Shown: piece after piece, positions 48,948 to 56,146 of the stretch
How positions within the stretch are numbered: the first letter of the stretch is position 1
Layout: each line of letters opens with the position of its first letter
The notes under the pieces: generated by a model
Told to the model about the DNA's origin: nothing
Database searches by the model: none
Seen by the model: only the letters and a program-made list of their open reading frames with translations
DNA from: CAMDHY01 sp046156265
Lineage (GTDB): Bacteria; Pseudomonadota; Alphaproteobacteria; Rhizobiales; Segnochrobactraceae
Length of the DNA: 64,000 nt
Assembly (NCBI RefSeq): GCF_046156265.1
Contig: NZ_JAWDIR010000004.1
Coordinates: 1 to 64,000 of the forward strand
Direction: 5' to 3'
Translations under genes and position numbers: made by a program

Positions 48948-50094
48948 TCCCGACCTCAAGCGGCTGCGGGACGAAGGCTACTTCGTCCTGCGGCAGGGCG
49001 GGCATCTCGTCATGCGGGAGGTGCCCTATGTCGATGCGCGTCGCGAGGTGCGCATCGGCACCCTCATCTCGAGCCTCACGCTGGCCGGCGATGCGACGCG
49101 CAGGCCCGACACCCATGTCGTCCATTGGGACGGCGACTTTCCGTGCCGCGCCGATGGGACGCCTATCCAGGGGATCTCGCATCAGGCCGGGGCCTTCGAC
49201 CTCGGCCACGGTCTGAAAGCCACGCACAGCTTCTCGAGCAAGCCGGATGGCGGCTACACGGACTACCACCACAAGATGACGAGCTACGCGAACATCATCG
49301 CGGGCCCGGCCGCGGTGCTGAAGCCCGGCATGACCCCCCGCACCTTCCGCGAGCCGGAAGAGGAGGAGGACAGCGTGTTCAACTATGTCGAGACCGCCTC
49401 CGACCGTGTCGGTATCGGCATCCTGACCGAGCGGCTCGTCAACGAGCGGGTCGCCATCATCGGCGGCGGCGGCACCGGCGGCTACATCCTGGACTTCGTC
49501 GCCAAGACGCCGGTCCGCGAGATTCGGCTCTTCGACAGCGACGAGTTCCTAACCCACAACGCTTTTCGGGCGCCGGGCGCGCCGACCCTGGAGGAACTGC
49601 GCGAGGCGCCGAAGAAGGTCGACTATCTGAAGCGCATCTACAGCCGGATGCACCGCAACATCGTGGCGCACGATGTCGAGCTCGGAGCCGACAACGTGCA
49701 CCTTCTCGACGGCGTCACCTTCGCGTTCCTGTCGCTCGACGCCGGCGAAGCGAAGCGGTTGATCGTCGAGAAGCTTGAGGCGATCGGCGCCGCGTTCGTC
49801 GATGTCGGCATGGGCCTCGAGCTCGACGAGGGGTCGCTCGGCGGTATCCTGCGGGTGACCGCCAGCACGCCGGAGAAGCGGGATCATGCTCGCCAGCGCA
49901 TCTCCTTCGTCGGCGGCGGCGCCAAGGACATCTACGCCTCCAACATCCAGGTCGCGGACCTCAACGCCCTGAATGCGGTCCTCGCGGTCGTCAAGTGGAA
50001 GAAGATCCGCGGCTTCTACCGTGATCTCGAGGGCGAGCATCACTGCACCTACACGACTGACGGCAACATGCTGATCAACGGAGACCTCGGGTGA
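48922..50094 (+). CDS. E1-like ThiF-family protein with N-terminal DUF6791 domain
   Basis: 390 residues. Residues 1-150 are the DUF6791-type module (DTHVVHWDGDFPCRADG, GYTDYHHKMTSYANIIAGPA), proposed for some members to be E2-like. The ThiF/E1 Rossmann domain starts at VAIIGGGGTGGYILDFVAKT (GGGGTGG at 181-187) and has the ATP-binding LFDSDEFLTHNAFRAPGAPT with Asp205 and Asp207. Only two cysteines occur in the whole protein, Cys75 in the first domain and Cys375 near the end. None sits where E1 enzymes usually have the catalytic Cys. It should bind and perhaps adenylate the multiubiquitin protein. Confidence 0.88.
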   Translation: MSRELFSRNPDLKRLRDEGYFVLRQGGHLVMREVPYVDARREVRIGTLISSLTLAGDATRRPDTHVVHWDGDFPCRADGTPIQGISHQAGAFDLGHGLKATHSFSSKPDGGYTDYHHKMTSYANIIAGPAAVLKPGMTPRTFREPEEEEDSVFNYVETASDRVGIGILTERLVNERVAIIGGGGTGGYILDFVAKTPVREIRLFDSDEFLTHNAFRAPGAPTLEELREAPKKVDYLKRIYSRMHRNIVAHDVELGADNVHLLDGVTFAFLSLDAGEAKRLIVEKLEAIGAAFVDVGMGLELDEGSLGGILRVTASTPEKRDHARQRISFVGGGAKDIYASNIQVADLNALNAVLAVVKWKKIRGFYRDLEGEHHCTYTTDGNMLINGDLG

Positions 50095-50531
50095 TACGGC
50101 ACAAGCGACTCGAGCATCGTTTCGTCGAGCACATCCCGGAGCGCGTTGAGCCAGGCATTCTCTATGTCTCAATGGAATATGCGACATCGGCCCACAGCTG
50201 CTGCTGCGGTTGCGGCGAGGAGGTCGTGGCGCCCTTCACGCCGACGGACTGGAAGATGACCTTCGACGGCGAGACCATCTCGCTGCGCCCGTCGATCGGC
50301 AATTGGACGCTGAAGTGCCGGTCACATTATGTGATCGACCGCGGCAAGGTGGTCGAAGCCGGCCCTTGGAGCGACGAGCAGGTCGAAGCCGAGCGCCGTC
50401 GGGATCGCACCGCCAAAGCGCGCTTCTACGGGGAGTCGCCGAAGGTCGAACCTTCGGAACAGCCTGCTACGCCCAGGGAGGAACCGGGCTTCTGGCGCCG
50501 TGTCTGGGCCCGGATATCCGGCGGATCGTAG
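50091..50531 (+). CDS. DUF6527 zinc-binding protein of the ubiquitin-like locus
   Basis: 146 residues from a GTG at 50091 that overlaps the E1-like stop. SAHSCCCGCGEEVVAPFTPT and SIGNWTLKCRSHYVIDRGKV form a likely zinc site from the CxCG and C-x2-H pairs. DUF6527 is commonly found right after multiubiquitin and ThiF genes. A treble-clef-like, E3- or adaptor-type role is conceivable but not shown. The last 40 residues are a polar tail ending FWRRVWARISGGS. Confidence 0.85.
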   Translation: MIRHKRLEHRFVEHIPERVEPGILYVSMEYATSAHSCCCGCGEEVVAPFTPTDWKMTFDGETISLRPSIGNWTLKCRSHYVIDRGKVVEAGPWSDEQVEAERRRDRTAKARFYGESPKVEPSEQPATPREEPGFWRRVWARISGGS

Positions 50532-50547
50532 ACGACAAGCCCGGCGG

Positions 50548-51321
50548 TCACGCGCCGCCTGGCTCGTCAGACTTCGGTGCTGCGGGGCTGGGGCTCGGGT
50601 AGAAGGTTGCGATCCAGCGCAGCTTGAGCTTGGCGAAGGCGAGCCGGCTCGGAAGGCCCTGCGGCCAGTCGGCCGGAAAGAAGAGGTTGAGCTGTTCGCC
50701 AACCTGGATCGCGAGGCGGCCCATTTCGGAGACGACGGCTTCCAAGGTCGTCGTCTCCATGAACGGACCGATGACCGCGTCGCCGTCGCGCTGCGGTCGC
50801 ATCATGAAGGCAGACTTCATGGTGGGATGGCCGGCGAGCTCGGAGAACATTTCGTACATCGCGAAGCGCTTTTTGTCGGTGAAGCCGTCGCGGGCGTCGA
50901 GGGCCTCGCGAACCTTCACCGGTCCGAAGTCCCTTAGGCGGGCCCTTTTGTCGGCGAAGCGCCAGCGCTCGATCAGGGTCCGGTCGCCGGCGAAATAGTC
51001 GATCAGAAAGACCGTCTCCAACACGTCACGCAGGATGAGCGCGCTGTTTTGGCCGTAGCCCGATAGAGCAAGCTTCACGCTCGCGCCGAAGGCATTGAAG
51101 GTGCGCATCCCGAGCAATTGGATGACCTTGAGGTCCTCGTCGGCGGTTTCGAATTGGCGCAGGACATCTGCGAGATCCATGGCCGCTTCGGTGATGGCCA
51201 GGTGCAGCCCCAGGCGCCCGTCGCCGGCGACGAGGCCGATCGCCTTGCCGCGCAGGAATTCTTCGCCAGCATGAAGGCTGGCGAGGTTTGGCGGGATGGC
51301 GTCGTCGTTGGTGTCAGGCAT
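50548..51321 (-). CDS. Helical protein of unknown function, weakly DUF5677-like
   Basis: 257 residues from ATG 51321 (GGAG eight bases upstream); a TTG two codons earlier is possible. Helical throughout, with SALILRDVLETVFLIDYFAG and RWRFADKRARLRDFGPVKVR in the middle and FAMYEMFSELAGHPTMKSAF later. This layout recalls DUF5677, a family with possible HEPN relationship, but I am not certain. It faces the DUF6527 gene, 16 bases apart, and is cotranscribed with the HEPN-like gene upstream (37-base gap). Confidence 0.5.
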   Translation of the reverse strand: MPDTNDDAIPPNLASLHAGEEFLRGKAIGLVAGDGRLGLHLAITEAAMDLADVLRQFETADEDLKVIQLLGMRTFNAFGASVKLALSGYGQNSALILRDVLETVFLIDYFAGDRTLIERWRFADKRARLRDFGPVKVREALDARDGFTDKKRFAMYEMFSELAGHPTMKSAFMMRPQRDGDAVIGPFMETTTLEAVVSEMGRLAIQVGEQLNLFFPADWPQGLPSRLAFAKLKLRWIATFYPSPSPAAPKSDEPGGA

Positions 51322-51358
51322 GGACAACTCCGGCCGTCGGGGGCGTGCGTCGGCGCTC

Positions 51359-51868
51359 TTATCCGTCAGCGAGCGCGCCGTGCCGTTCCAGCACCTTCAT
51401 GAGCACATCGTTCGCGGTGCTGAAATTGCTGAGCTGGCCTTGCAGCTTGTACTGCCACTTTACCCCGTGGAAGAGGTTGTTGCGGTAGCGGAAGACGATG
51501 ATGAGGACGGCCGTGACGCGGCTGCATGGGTCGTTGTCGCCGCCGTCGATCACGGCGCGCACCAAGGCCTCTCGGTCGGAATTCCTGAAATGCAGATGGT
51601 CGAAGTGATAGGTGAAGGCGCCATCGGCGTAATAGCGTTGCCGGAAATAGGCGAGTTCGGCGTCGAAGGCGTCAGCGTCGAGCATCCCGGCGTTCTGCCA
51701 AGCCTCGACCGTGTCGCAGATCGCCTTGACATTGCCCTGGGTGTTGAGGACCCGCGACTCGAACAGGCTCCAGAGTAGCGCGAAGTCAGTAATCGCGGCC
51801 TGCTCGTCTTTGGCGAGATGATTGAATCCGGGCGCATTCGCCTGCAGCCATTTCATGCTCTTGGTCAT
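51359..51868 (-). CDS. HEPN-like protein, paralogue of the one at 35.2 kb
   Basis: 169 residues from MTKSMKWLQANAPGFNHLAK. RNNLFH at about 129-134 matches the HEPN R-x4-6-H signature. Clear similarity to the protein at 35161-35766 over its full length: FALLWSLFESRV versus FAFLWSLFEAQV, AWQNAGMLDADAFDAELAYF versus AWSQAGMLEAELYDAELGYF, IDGGDNDPCSRVTAVLIIVF versus IEGANDDPRDRMLALLMIVW, and RNNLFHGVK versus RNNLFHGAK. It sits last in the cargo before the probable end of the element. Likely a defence-related RNase-type domain. Confidence 0.7.
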   Translation of the reverse strand: MTKSMKWLQANAPGFNHLAKDEQAAITDFALLWSLFESRVLNTQGNVKAICDTVEAWQNAGMLDADAFDAELAYFRQRYYADGAFTYHFDHLHFRNSDREALVRAVIDGGDNDPCSRVTAVLIIVFRYRNNLFHGVKWQYKLQGQLSNFSTANDVLMKVLERHGALADG

Positions 51869-52665
51869 GGCTGGTCTTATCGCAATATTGCAGGATCGTG
51901 TAGAGAGCGGCGGCTTGATACAACAGGCATAGAGCGTCGCGGCATCGATGCCGATCCCGACGATTTGCTGCGGACCGGACTCGAAACCGGCTAGTGGATG
52001 GGCTTAGCGCACCGAGCCATTACGCCGCTGCCTTCTCGTCACCATCTCGGACCTTTGCTGGCCATGTGTCCTTCCACATCGCCGCAGCCAGAGGCGTTTG
52101 CCTATCCGCTCATTCGCTTTGCATCAAGTCACCCGACCCGGGGAGTAGATCCGGAAGGGGGAGAGACGTTGAGTGCATGGTGAGTACGAACGTCCTGTGC
52201 TATGAACGGTGACGGTCTTTTCTCGCATCGGCGCGCAGTGCCCTGAATGGTTGATGGCGCGAAAAAATTGACCGATCGTTGTCGATAGACGATGAAACCG
52301 CGCTAAATCCAAATCGCGCGAATTTTCCTTTGAAATCAAAAGCGAAGAATTTTGACGGCTCGACGGTCGGGTTTTGACCGTCAGAAGAAAGATTTTGCGC
52401 TTATAAATCAGCGCGTTACGATGGTTTGAGAGAATCGAGTGGGAGTGACCGTACGCAGGTCACAGTGGTGACGGGTTGTGCGCGTTTTCGTAACTTCTCC
52501 TGACCAGTTTCGTGCTCCCTGCAGTCAGCGCGCCAACGCGCCTCAGTCAGCCGGAAGTGGACCAACGGCAATTACTCGGCATCCGATCGATACAGGCGTC
52601 CACCTAACGCGCCGCCGGTCTCATCGGCGCGCGGTGTCCCGGGTTTGCGAGGGCTACCGCGCGTG
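51869..52665. other. 797-base gene-free stretch, probable right boundary zone of the element
   Basis: No supported gene. From about 52200 to 52440 the sequence is clearly more AT-rich than anything nearby (runs such as GAAAAAATTGACC and GAATTTTCCTTTG). A perfect 7-base hairpin, GACGGTC at 52362-52368 and GACCGTC at 52376-52382, lies within it. Mobile-type genes end to the left and ordinary chromosomal genes begin to the right. The attachment site is probably here, but the other end is not in the window, so no direct repeat can be checked. No tRNA is visible. Confidence 0.45.
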
Positions 52666-53424
52666 ATGGACACGCTCATCGCCACCCTGGATGGCTGGGT
52701 CCGCGCCGGCGCGGGCTGGGCCCCGGCGGCGGTCTTCATCATCACCTTCCTGGAATCGCTGCCCGGCATCAGCCTGCTGGTGCCGGCGACCGCTCTGCTC
52801 GTCGCCATCGGGGCGCTTCTCGGCACCGGCACGCTAGAGCCGGGACCGATCGTGATCGCCGCGATTACGGGTGCGATCGCCGGTGACGCCGTCGGATTCT
52901 GGGTCTCCCGCGCGGTGGGACCGCGCGTGGTGCGCCGCTGGCTGCCGCGCAGCCAGAGGCGCGCCTATGCCCGCGCACTGCTGCTGTTTCGCCGGTGGGG
53001 CTGGGCCGCCGTGTTCTTCGGCCGGTTCCTCGGCCCGGTGCGGGCGGTGGCGCCGCTGATGGCGGGCGTCGCGCGCATGCGGGAGCGGCATTTCCAGGCC
53101 GCCAACATCGCCTCCGCCGTTGTCTGGGTACCGCTGATGCTGTTGCCCGGCTACGCCGCCGCGCGCGGCGTGGAGGAGATGGCGGCCAGCGACAATCCGC
53201 TGCTGTTGGGCGGAACGCTGCTCCTTTTGACAGCGGCGGCTTGGTTCGTCTGGCGTCGGTTTCTCCAGCGCCGCAGCGCAGCCCTTCCGGACCCTGGGGC
53301 CAATTTTACCGTGCCTGGTCGCGAGAGGCAGGGCCCGGCACAAGTAGACCCCGGAGGTGACCGCATCACCAAGCATCCGGACGGCGCGGTGAGGCAAGGA
53401 CCTCGCTTCCCTCGGTCGTCGTGA
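52666..53424 (+). CDS. DedA-family membrane protein
   Basis: 252 residues from MDTLIATLDGWVRAGAGWAP. The SNARE-associated/DedA signature is present: FLESLPGISLLVPATALLVA, IAGDAVGFWVSRAVGPRVVR, FFGRFLGPVRAVAPLMAGVA and the C-terminal LLLGGTLLLLTAAAWFVW. Several membrane helices. DedA proteins take part in lipid (undecaprenyl or glycerophospholipid) translocation and membrane homeostasis. The last 40 residues are a hydrophilic extension beyond the usual family end. An in-frame TTG at 52645 is not favoured. Confidence 0.9.
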   Translation: MDTLIATLDGWVRAGAGWAPAAVFIITFLESLPGISLLVPATALLVAIGALLGTGTLEPGPIVIAAITGAIAGDAVGFWVSRAVGPRVVRRWLPRSQRRAYARALLLFRRWGWAAVFFGRFLGPVRAVAPLMAGVARMRERHFQAANIASAVVWVPLMLLPGYAAARGVEEMAASDNPLLLGGTLLLLTAAAWFVWRRFLQRRSAALPDPGANFTVPGRERQGPAQVDPGGDRITKHPDGAVRQGPRFPRSS

Positions 53425-53541
53425 CGCTTTGTCGTCGAGCTGGATGCGTTGTCGTCGGAGCTGTCGTTCCAGCCCGCCGGATGGGCAGTTTCTGCGCGCG
53501 CAAGTCCCGCGGTCGCCGATCGACGGCCGCGGGTGCGCGCG

Positions 53542-53919
53542 TCAGCGGCGCCGGGTGAGGATCATGCCCCCGTGGTGCAGCGTGTCCGCGTCGACGAAGA
53601 CGCCGTCGGCGGTGAAGCCGGTGTCGTCCCAGTAGAAGATCTCCGTGCCGGTGACCTCGTAGCGCCCCTGGTAGGCGCTCTCCCGGCTGCCGCGCGCCTC
53701 GTCGTAGCGGCCGTTCGGCAGGAGCTCGTGGCGGATGCGGCCGTCGGCCGTGACCCACATGCCGACATAGGGGTGGGGCTGGAGTTGGGACTTGGGGTGG
53801 TCCTGCCGCTCGGCGGCGGATGCTTCGGGGTCGGTGGTCATCTGGGCCTGTGACTGTGGGATGAGCGCGAATGCGGTGGCTGTCGCGACCGCGAGTGCGA
53901 GGCTGCGGAGCGCCGTCAT
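53542..53919 (-). CDS. Secreted Atu4866-domain protein
   Basis: 125 residues with a signal peptide (LALAVATATAFALIPQSQAQ). The mature domain reads YVGMWVTADGRIRHELLPNG, RGSRESAYQGRYEVTGTEIF and YWDDTGFTADGVF, the Atu4866 family found in Agrobacterium and others. Function unknown; small beta-rich periplasmic domain. It overlaps the next gene by four bases, so it is cotranscribed with the decarboxylase-like and SDR genes. Confidence 0.85.
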   Translation of the reverse strand: MTALRSLALAVATATAFALIPQSQAQMTTDPEASAAERQDHPKSQLQPHPYVGMWVTADGRIRHELLPNGRYDEARGSRESAYQGRYEVTGTEIFYWDDTGFTADGVFVDADTLHHGGMILTRRR

Positions 53920-54404
53920 GGCGTCGCCCTCCCGTCTCCCATGGCCGCAGCGCGCCGTTCGGCGAAGAGCTCGGAGAGGGTCTGCGAGGCGGCGATGGCG
54001 CGGGGGAAGCCGGCCGGCACGGTGATCATGTAGACGACCTCCTTCAGCTCCTCCTCGCTCACGCCGACATTGAGGGCGTAGCCGGCGTGGACCTTGACGA
54101 ACGGCGTCAGGCCGAGGGACGCGAACGCGGCAACCGCCGCCAACTGGCGCGTGCGGTCGTCGAGGCCCGGGCGGGACCAGACGTCGCCGAGCGCATAGGC
54201 CTCGGTGGCGTCCGCGAGGAAGGGGAACTCCCGCCGCATCTCCTCGAGCACGGGCTGGGACTGGCCGTGGTTGAGCGAGCGGACGACGGCGTCGCCGCGC
54301 TGGCGCCGTTCATCTGTCGTCTCGGCGAAGGCGGGCGCGGGCAGGGCGGCGAAGGCCAGGACGGCTGCGGCCGTGCGCAGCGAAGACTGCCTTGGAAGGG
54401 TCAT
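53916..54404 (-). CDS. Exported carboxymuconolactone-decarboxylase-family protein
   Basis: 162 residues from MTLPRQSSLRTAAAVLAFAA, with a signal peptide ending near APAFAE. The CMD domain covers DVWSRPGLDDRTRQLAAVAA and the C-terminal VHAGYALNVGVSEEELKEVV. The AhpD-type Cys pair is absent, so it is closer to the CMD type than to the peroxidase type. The open frame extends to 54830 but that part is a shadow of the SDR gene. It lies 11 bases downstream of the SDR. Confidence 0.85.
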   Translation of the reverse strand: MTLPRQSSLRTAAAVLAFAALPAPAFAETTDERRQRGDAVVRSLNHGQSQPVLEEMRREFPFLADATEAYALGDVWSRPGLDDRTRQLAAVAAFASLGLTPFVKVHAGYALNVGVSEEELKEVVYMITVPAGFPRAIAASQTLSELFAERRAAAMGDGRATP

Positions 54405-54415
54405 GGCTGAGCTCC

Positions 54416-55132
54416 TCAGGTGCTGGCGGTGGGGCGGACGACGATCTCGCTGACGTCGACATCGTCGGGCTGCTCGATCGCGTAGCGGACGGCGCGGGCA
54501 ATCGCGTCCGGCTGGAGCGCGATGGCGCGGTAGCTTTTCATGGCGGCCGCGGCGGTCGGGTCGGTGATCGTGTCGGCGAGCTCGCTTTCGACCACGCCCG
54601 GGTGAACGCAGGTGACGCGGATGCGCTCGTTCTCCTGCCGCAGCCCCTCCGACAGGGCGCGGACCGCGTACTTGGTGGCGCAGTAGACGGCGGCCGTCGG
54701 GACGACGCGCAGGGCGCCGATCGAGGCGATGTTGACGATGTGGCCGGAGCCTCGCGCCGTCATCTCCGCGAGCACGGCGGCGACGCCGTAGAGCACCCCC
54801 TTGATGTTGACGTCGACCATGCGCTCCCACTCCTCGACCTTGAGGGACGCCATCGGCGAGAGCGGCATGACGCCGGCATTGTTGACGATCACGTCGATGC
54901 CGCCGAACCGCTCGCGGGCCGCATCCGCGAAGGCGGCGACGTCGGCGCGGTCGGTAACGTCGAGGCGGCGAACCAGCACGTCGCCGCCGATCTCGGCCGC
55001 CAGCGCCTCGAGGCGATCGGTGCGGCGGGCGCCCAGCGCCAGTCTGGCGCCGGCGCGGCCGAGCTCGCGGGCGATCGCCGCGCCGATGCCGCTGGAGGCG
55101 CCCGTGATGAGGACAGTCTTGTCGAGGGTCAT
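54416..55132 (-). CDS. Short-chain dehydrogenase/reductase
   Basis: 238 residues, classical SDR. The cofactor motif is TGASSGIG (about 10-17), then NNAG in VIVNNAGVMP, a catalytic Ser in NIASIGAL and YxxxK as YCATKYAV. The Arg residues after the first strand (LGARRTDRL) suggest NADP(H). Substrate unknown. First gene of a three-gene leftward operon with the CMD-like and Atu4866 genes, divergent from a LysR regulator. Confidence 0.92.
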   Translation of the reverse strand: MTLDKTVLITGASSGIGAAIARELGRAGARLALGARRTDRLEALAAEIGGDVLVRRLDVTDRADVAAFADAARERFGGIDVIVNNAGVMPLSPMASLKVEEWERMVDVNIKGVLYGVAAVLAEMTARGSGHIVNIASIGALRVVPTAAVYCATKYAVRALSEGLRQENERIRVTCVHPGVVESELADTITDPTAAAAMKSYRAIALQPDAIARAVRYAIEQPDDVDVSEIVVRPTAST

Positions 55133-55234
55133 GAGGGGGTCCTTCCTCGGTTGGTGCTTGCCAAGAGGATGGGCCTGCCTGATTGTCGAGAATAGTCGCC
55201 GAGCGCTGTTCAGACAGGGAAGTTCAGCTAACCA

Positions 55235-56146
55235 ATGGTGCCGGATCTCAACGCGCTCGCCGTCTTCGTCCTTGTCGCCGAGGAGAAGAGCTTCCGCGCG
55301 GCGGCGGACCGGCTGGGGGTGACGCGGTCGGCGGTGAGCCAGACGATGCGGCGGCTAGAGGAGAGCCTCGGCATCGCGCTCGTGCAGCGCACGACGCGCA
55401 GCGTCAGCCTGACCGAGGCCGGCGAGCGACTGCTCGCGGAGATCGCGCCGGCGGTCGCCGACATGCGCTCCGCGCTTGAGGGGCTCGAGGGGCTGAAGGG
55501 TCGCCCGCGCGGCCGGCTGCGGCTGGCGGTTTCGTCGATCGCCGAGCGGTTTCTCTCCGGCCCCTTCCTGGCAGCCTTCGCCGAAAGCCATCCCGAGGTG
55601 GCGCTCGATATCACCGTCACGGACGAGGCATTCGACATCGTCGCCGAGGGGTTCGATGCGGGTGTCCGGCTGGGCGAGGTGATCGAGCAGGACATGATCG
55701 CGGTGCCGGTGGCGGGCGAGGAGCGGCAACTCGCCGTCTGCGCGCCGTCCTACCGGGCCCGCTTCGGGGTGCCGTCACACCCGGCGGAGCTCGCCAGGCA
55801 CGCCTGCATCGGCTGGCGGCCGACGCCGAAGGGGGCGCCCTATCGCTGGGAGTTCGCCGAGAACGGCCGGGACTTCAGCGTCGATGTCGCGCCGCGCTTC
55901 ACCACCAACGACATGGCACTGATGATCAAGCTCGCGACGGCCGGCGCGGGCATCACCTTCGGCATGGAGGAGAGCTTCCGCCCGGCGCTCGACCGGGGCG
56001 AACTGGAGCGGATCCTCGAGGACTACCTGCCGACCTTTCCCGGCTTCTACCTCTACTATCCGAGCCGCAGGAACGTCGCGCCGAAGCTGCGGGCCCTCAT
56101 CGATCATCTACAGCGCCGCGGCGGAGCGCGATCGGAGGCGGGCTGA
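55235..56146 (+). CDS. LysR-family regulator divergent from the SDR operon
   Basis: 303 residues. N-terminal HTH: LNALAVFVLVAEEKSFRAAA, DRLGVTRSAVSQTMRRLEES and LGIALVQRTTRSVSLTEAG. The substrate-binding domain starts near GRLRLAVSSIAERF. The 102-base gap to the SDR probably holds its operator. The divergent arrangement indicates it controls the SDR operon. Its 3' end overlaps the opposing P-type ATPase gene by 39 bases. Confidence 0.92.
   Translation: MVPDLNALAVFVLVAEEKSFRAAADRLGVTRSAVSQTMRRLEESLGIALVQRTTRSVSLTEAGERLLAEIAPAVADMRSALEGLEGLKGRPRGRLRLAVSSIAERFLSGPFLAAFAESHPEVALDITVTDEAFDIVAEGFDAGVRLGEVIEQDMIAVPVAGEERQLAVCAPSYRARFGVPSHPAELARHACIGWRPTPKGAPYRWEFAENGRDFSVDVAPRFTTNDMALMIKLATAGAGITFGMEESFRPALDRGELERILEDYLPTFPGFYLYYPSRRNVAPKLRALIDHLQRRGGARSEAG

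Noticed and set aside
52362..52382. GACGGTC/GACCGTC hairpin as a terminator
   Set aside because: No T-tract follows on either strand and no gene ends nearby; kept only as a mark within the boundary zone.
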